64,000 nucleotides of DNA, taken from Lichenicola sp965198575 (GTDB lineage: Bacteria > Pseudomonadota > Alphaproteobacteria > Acetobacterales > Acetobacteraceae). Location of the stretch: positions 868,001-932,000 of the forward strand of contig NZ_OZ240671.1 in NCBI RefSeq assembly GCF_965198575.1, written 5' to 3'. Both the position numbers and the translations under genes were made by a program. Under the pieces are notes generated by a model, which was given only the letters and a program-made list of their open reading frames with translations, did no database searches and was not told the origin of the DNA. Shown here piece by piece: positions 49,041 to 59,697 of this stretch; positions within the stretch are counted from its first letter, which is position 1, and each line of letters begins with the position of its first letter.

Positions 49041-49808
49041 TCAGGCGGTGTCGTCGTTGACCCGCAGCATGAAGCCGGCGCCGCGGATGCTGTGGATCAG
49101 CGGCGTCTCGTCCGGGGGATCGATCTTGCGGCGCAGCTTGCCGATATGCACGTCGACCAGGTTGGTCTGCGGAATGAACCGGTAGTGCCAGACATCCTCC
49201 AGCAGCATGTCGCGGGTCAGCACCTGGTTCGGCCGGCGGATCATGTATTCCAGCAGCCGGAACTCGCGCGGCAGCAGATCCACCGCCCGCATCGCCCGGC
49301 GAACCCGGCGCTCGATCAGGTCCATCTCGATCGGACCCGCCCGCAGCACGGTCTCACGCGCCTCCGCCGGCTCCCGTGGCCGCCGCAGCAGCGCGTCCAG
49401 CCGGGCGGCCAGTTCCTCCATGGCGAACGGCTTGGTCAGGTAGTCGTCGCCGCCCGCCTTGAGCCCGCTCACCCGGTCATCCACCGCCGATAGCGCACTC
49501 AGCACCAGCACCGGCATGCCGACCCCCGCGGCCCGCAGCTGCTCCAGCACCGCCAGGCCATCCAGCCCGGGCAGCAGCCGGTCCAGCACCAGCACGTCGA
49601 AGCCGCCCGCCAGCCCGAGCTCCAGCGCGGCCGGCCCGGTGCCGGCGTGGGTCACCGTGAAACCGCGTATCGAGAGGTCCTCGAGCACGTCCTGGGCGAT
49701 GCGCGCATCGTCCTCGACCAGGAGCACACGCCGCTGGCCGGCATGGCTGCGGCCGACGGCGTCCTCGTCCGGGTGCGGCGATGCGGGCTTGTCCAGAGAA
49801 GCAGGCAT
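49041..49808 (-). CDS. Two-component response regulator, OmpR/PhoB type
   Basis: A 255-residue regulator. The receiver domain starts after a 25-residue N-terminal extension. The acidic pair Glu32/Asp33 lies in LVEDDARI, the phosphorylated Asp76 in VLVLDRLLPGLDG, and Lys126 in DDYLTKPFAM. The winged-helix DNA-binding domain follows (LPREFRLLEYMIRRPNQVLT, VDVHIGKLRRKI). It is probably the partner of the kinase at 46428-47864, which lies downstream on the same strand beyond an antisense gene. rmuC is 59 bases upstream and may be co-transcribed. An upstream TTG start at 49844 has no ribosome binding site. Confidence 0.93.
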   Translation of the reverse strand: MPASLDKPASPHPDEDAVGRSHAGQRRVLLVEDDARIAQDVLEDLSIRGFTVTHAGTGPAALELGLAGGFDVLVLDRLLPGLDGLAVLEQLRAAGVGMPVLVLSALSAVDDRVSGLKAGGDDYLTKPFAMEELAARLDALLRRPREPAEARETVLRAGPIEMDLIERRVRRAMRAVDLLPREFRLLEYMIRRPNQVLTRDMLLEDVWHYRFIPQTNLVDVHIGKLRRKIDPPDETPLIHSIRGAGFMLRVNDDTA

Positions 49809-49867
49809 GTCCTGCAGATGGGTGGGACGGTGGCGGCTGGCCAATCAATTCGACGACGGCCGCCGTC

Positions 49868-51103
49868 TCAATTCGGCGAAAGCTCTTCCGGATCGGGGTC
49901 CAGCTCGAGCAGCAACGCCGCCGCCTCCGGGTCCACCACCTCGACCTCGCGCAGCCGCCGCCCGACCACCCGGGTGCGCCGGCGCGCCTCCTCGATCACG
50001 TTGGCCATCGAGGCGGCGTTGCGGCCGAGCCGTTCCAGCACCTGGTCCATGCGGATCATCTCCTGGCGGGTGGCGCCGAGCAGGTGGCTGATGGTCTCGG
50101 CCTTCTCCTCCAGCGACAGCGTGACGTAGCCGAGATGGATGGTGCGCAGCAGCGCCGGGATCAGGCTCGGCCCCATGATCAGCACGTGCGAGGTGCGGCC
50201 GATCTCGTCGACCAGCCCGGGGATCCGCGCCACTTCCGCATACAGCCCGTCGGTCGGCAGATAGAGCACGGCGAACTCGACGGTCACCGGCGGCAGGATG
50301 TACTTGGCGGCGATCTTGCGCGCCTCCAGCCGGATCGACGCCTCCAGGTTGCGGCGCGCACCCCGCTCGGCCTCGGGATCTACGGCATCCACGGCGGCCA
50401 GCAGCCGCTCGTACGCCTCGGTGGGGAACTTGGAATCGATCGCCAGCACCGGCGGCCCGTCACCCCTGGCCCCTGCCCCGCGAGAACCCCCTCCGGTCGA
50501 GCGCATCGGCATCCGCACCGCGAACTCCACCACCTCCGAGCTGGTGTCGCTGAGCTTGCGGTTGGTCTCGTAGGCGCCGGCCGGCAGCACGTCGTCGAGG
50601 ATCGCCCGCAGCTGCGCCTCGCCCCAGCCGCCGCGGGTCTTCACGTTGGAGAACAGCCGCTTCAGGTCGCCGATCTGCGCGGTCATCGCGCCGACCTCGC
50701 CCATCGCCTTCTGCACCGAGGCGAACTGCTCGAGCACGCGCTGGAAGCTGGTCTGCATCTGCTTCTCGACCGCGGCGTGCAGCTGCTCGTTGACCGAGGC
50801 CTGGATCGCCGACAGCCGCGCCGCACTCTGCTCCGACATCTCTCGCAACGCCGCCGACAGCGCCAGCCTGGCCTCGCCCTGCTCGCGCGCGATGATGGTG
50901 GTCAGGCCACCGAGCCGCTCCTCCATCTCCAGCCGGATGCGGCCGAGCCGGTCGCCCATCTCGCGTTCCAGATGCACCAGCTGGTCGATGGAATGGTCCT
51001 CGCGGGCGGCGGCCAGCAGCACCAGGCGCAGCACCAGCAGGGAGACGACGAGCGACGCGATCGCGCCGGCAGCGGCCAACAGGCCGAGAAGATCGAACGA
51101 CAT
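49868..51103 (-). CDS. rmuC: DNA recombination protein RmuC homologue
   Basis: A 411-residue protein. One N-terminal membrane helix (LLAAAGAIASLVVSLLVLRL) is followed by a long coiled coil at about 40-150 (HLEREMGDRLGRIRLEMEER). The RmuC nuclease-like core contains GGWGEAQLRAILDDVLPAG and VLAIDSKFPTEAYERL. In E. coli, RmuC limits inversion at short inverted repeats. A region around residues 195-215 (STGGGSRGAGARGDG) is a Gly/Arg-rich insertion within the core. It lies upstream of the response regulator on the same strand. Confidence 0.92.
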   Translation of the reverse strand: MSFDLLGLLAAAGAIASLVVSLLVLRLVLLAAAREDHSIDQLVHLEREMGDRLGRIRLEMEERLGGLTTIIAREQGEARLALSAALREMSEQSAARLSAIQASVNEQLHAAVEKQMQTSFQRVLEQFASVQKAMGEVGAMTAQIGDLKRLFSNVKTRGGWGEAQLRAILDDVLPAGAYETNRKLSDTSSEVVEFAVRMPMRSTGGGSRGAGARGDGPPVLAIDSKFPTEAYERLLAAVDAVDPEAERGARRNLEASIRLEARKIAAKYILPPVTVEFAVLYLPTDGLYAEVARIPGLVDEIGRTSHVLIMGPSLIPALLRTIHLGYVTLSLEEKAETISHLLGATRQEMIRMDQVLERLGRNAASMANVIEEARRRTRVVGRRLREVEVVDPEAAALLLELDPDPEELSPN

Positions 51104-51187
51104 GACGGCAGGCCTAGCAGCGTCCCCCGAGTCGGACCGCCCCGGGGGTCGGAATCGGCGGCCGCGATCCGCGTGCTACGAGGCGGC

Positions 51188-52228
51188 ATGATCCACGCCC
51201 TCTCCCGCATCATGCCGGCGCTCCTGATCCTGTCGGTCGTCGCCGCTCCCGCCGCAGCCCTGGAGGGTTCGATCGGGGTGTCGGGGCCGAGGGGCGGTGG
51301 CACGCTGCGGCTCATCGTGTCGCAGGACTGGTCGAGACCGCTGCCGGATGTCACCCGGGCGGTCATCACCATCCACGGCCAGAACCGCGACGTGCTGGCC
51401 ACCGACCGCGTCGCCGAGGCCGGGCTGGCCGCGGCATCCGCCAGGCCCGGATCGCCGCCCGCTGCCGACACGCTGCTGATCACCCCGGACTTTCCGCGCG
51501 ATACCGACCCGGTGGGCGCCGACGACCTGCGCTGGCATCGCAACGACTGGATGGACGGCCAGGATGCGGATGCCCCCGCACCCATCGGCTCGTTCACGCT
51601 CATGGACGCCATCATCGCCCGGCTGTCGGACCGGAACCGGTTTCCGCGCCTCGTCACGATCGTGTTGGTGGGCCACTCCGGCGGCGGCCAGTTCGTCCAG
51701 CGCTATGCCGTGCTGGCACATGCGGCACCAGCCGGGACCCGATTGCGGTTCGTGATCGCCAACGCCTCGTCCTACGCCTATTTCAGCCCGGACCGGCCTG
51801 CTGCGGATGGCGGATTCTCGCCCTACCCGGCCGGCGCGTGCCCCGGCTTCGACCGCTGGAAATACGGCCTGCAGGACCTGCCGATCGATCCCGGGGCGGC
51901 CTCGGCAGGTGGTCTCGAAGCTCGCTATGTCGGCCGTGAGGTGACCTATCTGCTGGGCACCCGCGACACCGACCCGGATCTCGGGGCCCTCGACAAGAGC
52001 TGTGCGGCCGAGGCGCAGGGTCCCGACCATGTCGACCGCGGCCGGGCCTATTTCCGGTACCTGCAGTTGCGGCACCCGTCAGACCTGCGCCAGCAGCTGC
52101 ACGAGGTGCCCGGCATCGGCCACGACCAGGCGGCGATGCTGACGTCGGCCGAGGCGCTGGCGGCGATCTACGACCCGGCACGACCGGAAATACAGATAAT
52201 CGGCAACGACCACGACAATTTGCGGTGA
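51188..52228 (+). CDS. Secreted alpha/beta-hydrolase-fold protein
   Basis: A 346-residue protein with a signal peptide (ALLILSVVAAPAAALEG). The nucleophile elbow is GHSGGGQF, and a late histidine lies in VPGIGHDQ. An acid residue cannot be fixed by eye. The text VITIHGQNRDVLATD marks the oxyanion side of the fold. The protein is probably periplasmic. An esterase or related activity is inferred from the fold only. A GAGG sequence precedes the ATG. The next gene, 74 bases on, encodes a second secreted hydrolase from a different subfamily. Confidence 0.8.
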   Translation: MIHALSRIMPALLILSVVAAPAAALEGSIGVSGPRGGGTLRLIVSQDWSRPLPDVTRAVITIHGQNRDVLATDRVAEAGLAAASARPGSPPAADTLLITPDFPRDTDPVGADDLRWHRNDWMDGQDADAPAPIGSFTLMDAIIARLSDRNRFPRLVTIVLVGHSGGGQFVQRYAVLAHAAPAGTRLRFVIANASSYAYFSPDRPAADGGFSPYPAGACPGFDRWKYGLQDLPIDPGAASAGGLEARYVGREVTYLLGTRDTDPDLGALDKSCAAEAQGPDHVDRGRAYFRYLQLRHPSDLRQQLHEVPGIGHDQAAMLTSAEALAAIYDPARPEIQIIGNDHDNLR

Positions 52229-52302
52229 AAAGCGACGTCACGTGGTAGCGCAACCATTGGCGGGTCTCTAGGCTGGGCCGCGTCCAAGAAAATAACGGAT
52301 GG

Positions 52303-53379
52303 ATGTCCATGAAACGCATGCAGACTAAACTCGCGGCGCCGTTGGCGCTTGCCGGCGCGTTGATCGTCGCCTCCCTGCCCGCCCATGCCGACGACGCGAC
52401 ACTCACCCCGCGTCAGGTACCTGCCAAGACGCTGCAGGTGCCGACGGCAGACGTCAGCCCGGGAATGCAGAAATTCATTGCGGCCCCGCTCAACCCGGCC
52501 TGGAACGACCAGTTCCACACCGGCGCAGAGTGGCGGAAATTCGCCGATCACCAGGCGATCAAGATCAATGCCGGCATTCCGGCTGAGCTGCAGCGCCTGA
52601 ACGTCAAGATGGAGCACTCGGTCATCGACGGCGTGCGGGTTTACACCCTCACCCCCGACGTGATCGCGCCGGAGAATGCCAACCGCGTGCTGATCCACGA
52701 GCATGGCGGCTGCTACGTGCTGTTCCCGGGCGAAACCGGTGCGACCGAGGCGATCATGATGGCCGGTTTCGGCCACATCAAGGTGGTGATGCCCGACTAC
52801 CGGATGCCGCCGGAGGCCTATTATCCGGCACCGATCGATGACTCCATCACCGTTTACAAGTCGCTCCTGAAGACCATGAGCCCGAAGAATATCGGAGTCT
52901 TCGGCACCTCGGCTGGCGGCGCACTGACCCTTGAGGTGGCATTGCGCGCCAGGCAGCTCGGCCTTCCGATGCCGGGCGCCCTCGCATCCGGCACGCCGAT
53001 GTCGGACGCGACGATGGTCGGGGACAGCTTCTACACCAACAAGCTGGTCGACAACGTTCTCGTGTCTCCCACGGGCTTCTGCCAGGCGGCGACGGTCGTC
53101 TATGCCAAGGGCCATGACCTGAAGGATCCGTTGATTTCGCCGGTGTATGGCGACATGCACGGTTTCCCGCCGACGATCCTGACCACCGGCACGCGCGACC
53201 TGCTGCTGAGCAACACCGTCCGCGTGCACCGTGCGTTGCACCGCGCCGGCGTCGAAGCGGACCTGGAAGTGTATGAGGGCCAGTCGCACGCGCAGTATCA
53301 GTTCGACGACCGCGTGCCGGAGAGCAAGGAAGCCTTCACCGAGATCGCGACCTTCTTCGACAAGCACCTGGGCAAGTAG
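52303..53379 (+). CDS. Secreted esterase/lipase of the hormone-sensitive-lipase type
   Basis: A 358-residue alpha/beta hydrolase with a signal peptide (LALAGALIVASLPAHADD). The family IV signature HGG appears in IHEHGGCYVLF. The catalytic Ser is in GTSAGGAL, the Asp probably in TGTRDLLLSN, and the His in GQSHAQYQF. Such enzymes hydrolyse short acyl esters. Starts at ATG 52303 or two codons later. The gene ends in a strong hairpin shared with the convergent gene. Confidence 0.88.
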   Translation: MSMKRMQTKLAAPLALAGALIVASLPAHADDATLTPRQVPAKTLQVPTADVSPGMQKFIAAPLNPAWNDQFHTGAEWRKFADHQAIKINAGIPAELQRLNVKMEHSVIDGVRVYTLTPDVIAPENANRVLIHEHGGCYVLFPGETGATEAIMMAGFGHIKVVMPDYRMPPEAYYPAPIDDSITVYKSLLKTMSPKNIGVFGTSAGGALTLEVALRARQLGLPMPGALASGTPMSDATMVGDSFYTNKLVDNVLVSPTGFCQAATVVYAKGHDLKDPLISPVYGDMHGFPPTILTTGTRDLLLSNTVRVHRALHRAGVEADLEVYEGQSHAQYQFDDRVPESKEAFTEIATFFDKHLGK

Positions 53380-53386
53380 GTCCCGG

Positions 53387-53418
53387 CCGCCCGCAGCGGA
53401 GTTATCCGTTGCGGGCGG
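53387..53418. terminator. Strong hairpin between convergent genes
   Basis: A 14-bp stem with one G-T pair, CCGCCCGCAGCGGA (53387-53400) with TCCGTTGCGGGCGG (53405-53418), and a GTTA loop. It begins eight bases after the esterase stop. It also contains the last codons and the stop (53402-53404) of the minus-strand gene. No T-run follows on either side, so termination would rely on hairpin strength. Confidence 0.6.
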
Positions 53419-53899
53419 TGTCTCCGACGTCCTTGCCGGCTTTCTGGTTCTCCGGGATCCCCGCGGCATCGATCGTTAGTTGATGACGTCCGGGAAGCTT
53501 CAATATCGCACCGATGATACGTGGGCGCCCGACGAACCGGGCACTCGTCCACGCCAGGCTGCAATCGTCCGCCTTGACGACATAGACCCTGTTTTCGTTG
53601 CCGGAATAGGTCGTCACGTAGAGCAGGTGACCGGCGACCAGGCTCAAAGGCTTCTCGATGATCGAGACGTCGTCACTGACCGTGCATGCCGGCTTTCCCG
53701 GGCTGGTGATTCGGATCGGCCCCTGCCAGGCACGCGGCGCCTTTGCGTCGTCCGGCCCGCCCAGATAGATCGCATAGCCTGCGACGACCGATCGCGATGC
53801 GTGAGGATCGAGCGACAGAACCGTCAGCCCGCGACCTGAAGCCGGCGCGCTTCCAGCAGCAAGAAGGCTGCCGAAAACGAAGCTCGCCAGCTTTCTCAT
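53402..53899 (-). CDS. Secreted protein of unknown function
   Basis: A 165-residue protein from ATG 53899, with a short signal peptide (KLASFVFGSLLAAGSAPASG). The mature part is beta-rich, with one possible disulphide pair (PACTV and DDCSL). No domain is recognised. The text SVVAGYAIYLGGPDDAKAPR and ILKLPGRHQLTIDAAGIPEN gives a Greek-key impression only. The ribosome binding site is weak. The 3' end lies inside a large hairpin shared with the convergent esterase gene. Confidence 0.6.
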   Translation of the reverse strand: MRKLASFVFGSLLAAGSAPASGRGLTVLSLDPHASRSVVAGYAIYLGGPDDAKAPRAWQGPIRITSPGKPACTVSDDVSIIEKPLSLVAGHLLYVTTYSGNENRVYVVKADDCSLAWTSARFVGRPRIIGAILKLPGRHQLTIDAAGIPENQKAGKDVGDTARNG

Positions 53900-54069
53900 G
53901 AGGATGCCCAGAGAGTCGGAGCCGATCCGGCAGGGCAGTCCACTCGCAGCAGATCCGCGTGCTTCCAGGCAGGGCCGAAGCCTTTTTGTTGAAGCCGACG
54001 CCGCCAGGCCGACCCCAATATCCGATCGCCGCCTCCCCGCCGCTGCCATCACCAACGAGCGGGATCTGG

Positions 54070-56199
<2,130 letters not shown>

Positions 56200-56275
56200 C
56201 GAGGTCTCCCTGCCGGAGCGGCGCCGACGCACACGCCTCCGGGGTCAAAAGCCGCAACGTCGGATCCGGTTGCGC

Positions 56276-59200
56276 CTACTCGAACAGCAGCCGCCGCAGG
56301 ATGCCGGGCGCCAGCGCCGCGAGTGCGTTGACATGCACGTCGGGTGCCGACAGCTTTCCCTTGATGCTGAGCGTCGCCGCGAGCAGTCCGCCGCCCTTCT
56401 CCGGACTGAACAGGTGTCCGACCACCGGCAGTCGCCCGGGCAGCTGGTTCACCGCCCAGGCCGGCACTACGGTCCCCTTCAGGTCGAGGCTCCGCCGCTT
56501 GAGATCGATCGGCCCGTGCAGCGTGACGCCGAGGGCCGCACTATGCGCCTGCGCGTCGGTCAGCGTCACCACCTGGTCATTCAGGGTGAACGGTGCCACC
56601 AGCCGGTCGACGGCCAGCTGCGGCGTCGGCAGCGCCGTGAGCCAGCCATAGATCGACAGGTTGCGCACGATGCGGGCGGCCAGCGGCGCGTCGAGCACCA
56701 CGAAGCGGCCGATCTCGACGCTCCCGGCCAGCTCCATCGCATCACCGACCTCCGCCTCCAGCCGCAACGGACCGCCTGACAGCGCATCGGTCACGCCGAG
56801 TGCGCGCAGCGCCGCTCCGGTGTCGGCCGCGGTTCCATGCAGGTGCCGGCCACCCTTCGCCGGCGCCAGACTGACCGACATCGCCGTCGGCCCGGTGGCG
56901 TCGATACGCGCCTGCTCGATCCGCCGCCCATCATCCTGCAGATACGCCGACACCCCTGACAGCGCGGTGTCGTGATCGACATAGACCCGGCCGAAGGCGA
57001 GATCCGCGACCCACGGCTGCGGCGGGGCGGGTGCGGGACGCTTCGACGATTGCCGCGCGGCTGCCTCGTGTCCACGTTTCGGCGCCGGTGGGGAAGGCGT
57101 AGCGGCATTTGGCAGTGTCCGCCGGGTGCCCCCCACGAGTGCCGAGAGATCCAGCACCGGCCCGCGCGCGCTGACCCGGATCGGCGCCACCGGCCCCGAT
57201 TGGGATGCCGGCGCAGGCAGATCCACCCGTCCGACGCCACTGCTGCGGCCGAGCACGAAATGCCCCACCACGACCTGGCGGGCGCGACCTCCGGTGATCG
57301 CCGCCCGCGCGTCCACCTCGAGCCCGGGTCCGGTGGCGTGGATCCGCTCGATCGAGGCCAGCCGGCCATGCTCCAGCCCGATCACCGCCGACGCCTGCGC
57401 CGGCCGCCCACGCGGCTTCGCCCAGACCTGAGTGGACACTTCGAGATCGGTCAGGTCCAACCCGAGCGAGATCGTGGAGTGCCCGTCCCGCTGCGCCTTG
57501 TAGCCGACCGCGAGGTGGCCGCTGCCCTCGACGTTGCCGGACGGATCGAGCCCCTCGCGGCTCAACGCGGCGGTCGTGACGACGCCATCCGCTTTCGCCT
57601 CCTCGGTGACCTGGGAGGGGGGTCCGGTGCGGAAATCCATGCCGTACTGCAGCTTGGCGGCAATGCCCCCGATCCGTCCGGTGCCCGCGAGCGACATCCC
57701 GTCGGTGGTGGCCGACAGCGACAGCCGCCCATCATCGAGCGCGCGCCCGGCTGCGACATTGCCGAGATGCACGGCGGTCATCTGCGAGCGCGCGGTCACC
57801 TTCAGCTGCTCGACCTTCACCTTGTCGTCCAGCGGCAGCACCAGGGTGAAGTCGGTGTCGCTATGGCCGGACGGGTCGCTGAAGCTGAGCGGATGCTGCG
57901 ACAGCAGCCGCAGCCGTGGGTTTGCGAGCTCGGTCAGCAGGTCGCCCAGGTCGCCCGACAGATGCGCGCCGATGGTGGCGACCTGGTCGTGCCCCTCCAG
58001 CCCGGTGATCCGCATCGAACCGGCCGACACCGCGATCCGGTGGGTGATCACCGGGCCGCCGCTCTTGCGGGCCGGCATCACCACCGGCATCACCGCGTGC
58101 GGCGACGTGACGAGCAGCGCGTCCGGCCCCTGGAAGGTCAGCCGCGCCTGCATGTCCTGCAGCGGCGCGATCGGCCGTAGCCACCACAGTGTCAGCCCGT
58201 CGGCATCGAAGCCGCCGGTGCGATCGGTCTCCGCCAGCCCGCCCCAGCCATGCTCGCTCGCCAGCCGGCTCTCGACATGCAGGCCCACCGCCTCGCCGCC
58301 GGTGATGTTGGTGGTGATCCAGCGACGCGCCCCGACCGCCGCCGAACTCGGCCAGTACTGCGCCAGGCTGTCGAAACCGATCCGCGGCGCGCTCACATCC
58401 AGCACCGCGCCGATGTGCCGTGCGTCATCCAGCCGGTCGAGCGTCAGGCTGCCATGTGCATCGATCTCGGGGCCGGTGGCCGCCAGGTCCTGGTCATGCC
58501 CATCGCGAAGCTGCAGTTCCGCCTCTTGCAGCCGCAGCTGCAGGCCGCCGTCGAGCGAGTCCGGCAGGTTCGCGTCCAGCCGCACGACGCCGGAGCCGAT
58601 CCTGATCGCGTCCGTGCCAGCGCGGATCTCGCCATGTCCGAGCAGCAGCCAGGCGTTGGCCCGCACCGGCTCCATGAAGCGCCCCGGCCCGTTGGCGAAG
58701 GTCACGTCCAGCACCGGCGCGATCGGCAGCGCCAACGACCGCAGCGGCGCCAGCACGGGCAATGCGGCCGCAAGCTCCGACGGCACCACGGAATCCAGCC
58801 GGACATGCCACGCCACGTCGCCCGGATCGGCACCCGCCGGCGCTGTGCTGCCGTGTCCGCGCAGCAAGGCCCGGTGGCCGCCCATCAGCAGCGCCGCCTG
58901 GAACTGCCCGACGATGCCGCGCTCGTCGCTCCGGGACCCGAGCCCCGAGGGGCGCAGGTCGATCTCGACGTCACGGACGCTCCAGTCCTGGCCGACGACC
59001 AGGTCGTGCACCCTGAGCTGCATGTCGGAGACCTGCACCCGGCTCAGCGCGCTCCAGTCCAGCGCGGGCCCGGAATTCCCCGTGGCCTCCCGGGCATGCG
59101 GCGGACCCAACCCCAGGTTCAGCCCGTTCTCGCTGTCGCGCGCCAGATGCAGCCTGGCCCCGGCAACCCCGATGTCGCTGATCGCCAGCTGCCCGCGCAG

Positions 59201-59671
59201 CAGCCGGGCCGCAAGCAGGCTGATCCGCGCCTGGTCGAGGTGATCGACGATGACGCCCCCGTTGCGCCGGATCGAGACGTCCTCGAGCCGGATCAGGATC
59301 GGCAGCGAGGTGCCGTCATGCAGCCCGTTCCAGGCAAGCTGCGCGCGGCCGACCTCGAGGTAGCCGAGCGGCGCAGTGTGTCCGCCACGACCGTCGCTGC
59401 CGCCCCCGAGGGAGAGCGGCGTGACGATATGCACCAGCCAGGTCACGTCGACCGGACCCGCGGACAGCCGCAGCGCGAAGCCGAAGATCGCCAGCACGCC
59501 GAGCACCAGCACCGCCAGCAGCGGTCGCACCAGCACACGCAGCACGATCCGCAGCAGCGATCCGGTGCCGCCGGCGCGCCGCCGCAGGGCACGGGCCGGA
59601 GCGCGCGCGGGCACTCGCGCCGCAGCCAAAGCCACCGCACCCGCTTGACCCGGCTTGTCCGCGGGCGTCAC
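56276..59671 (-). CDS. AsmA-like/DUF3971 envelope protein (YhdP type)
   Basis: A protein of about 1131 residues, assuming the GTG at 59671. A Met start at 59749 would overlap glnE's start and add 26 residues. After a basic, Ala-rich N-terminus, a single membrane helix lies near residues 49-69 (PLLAVLVLGVLAIFGFALRL). The rest is a long periplasmic beta-strand repeat body. The C-terminal text SLDLKGTVVPAWAVNQLPGR and the ending APGILRRLLFE are typical of this family. Homologues are proposed to move phospholipids to the outer membrane. Divergent from glnE, with 26 bases between starts. Confidence 0.85.
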   Translation of the reverse strand: MTPADKPGQAGAVALAAARVPARAPARALRRRAGGTGSLLRIVLRVLVRPLLAVLVLGVLAIFGFALRLSAGPVDVTWLVHIVTPLSLGGGSDGRGGHTAPLGYLEVGRAQLAWNGLHDGTSLPILIRLEDVSIRRNGGVIVDHLDQARISLLAARLLRGQLAISDIGVAGARLHLARDSENGLNLGLGPPHAREATGNSGPALDWSALSRVQVSDMQLRVHDLVVGQDWSVRDVEIDLRPSGLGSRSDERGIVGQFQAALLMGGHRALLRGHGSTAPAGADPGDVAWHVRLDSVVPSELAAALPVLAPLRSLALPIAPVLDVTFANGPGRFMEPVRANAWLLLGHGEIRAGTDAIRIGSGVVRLDANLPDSLDGGLQLRLQEAELQLRDGHDQDLAATGPEIDAHGSLTLDRLDDARHIGAVLDVSAPRIGFDSLAQYWPSSAAVGARRWITTNITGGEAVGLHVESRLASEHGWGGLAETDRTGGFDADGLTLWWLRPIAPLQDMQARLTFQGPDALLVTSPHAVMPVVMPARKSGGPVITHRIAVSAGSMRITGLEGHDQVATIGAHLSGDLGDLLTELANPRLRLLSQHPLSFSDPSGHSDTDFTLVLPLDDKVKVEQLKVTARSQMTAVHLGNVAAGRALDDGRLSLSATTDGMSLAGTGRIGGIAAKLQYGMDFRTGPPSQVTEEAKADGVVTTAALSREGLDPSGNVEGSGHLAVGYKAQRDGHSTISLGLDLTDLEVSTQVWAKPRGRPAQASAVIGLEHGRLASIERIHATGPGLEVDARAAITGGRARQVVVGHFVLGRSSGVGRVDLPAPASQSGPVAPIRVSARGPVLDLSALVGGTRRTLPNAATPSPPAPKRGHEAAARQSSKRPAPAPPQPWVADLAFGRVYVDHDTALSGVSAYLQDDGRRIEQARIDATGPTAMSVSLAPAKGGRHLHGTAADTGAALRALGVTDALSGGPLRLEAEVGDAMELAGSVEIGRFVVLDAPLAARIVRNLSIYGWLTALPTPQLAVDRLVAPFTLNDQVVTLTDAQAHSAALGVTLHGPIDLKRRSLDLKGTVVPAWAVNQLPGRLPVVGHLFSPEKGGGLLAATLSIKGKLSAPDVHVNALAALAPGILRRLLFE

Positions 59672-59697
59672 CGTGCGGTCACTTCCCGGGGGAGGCG

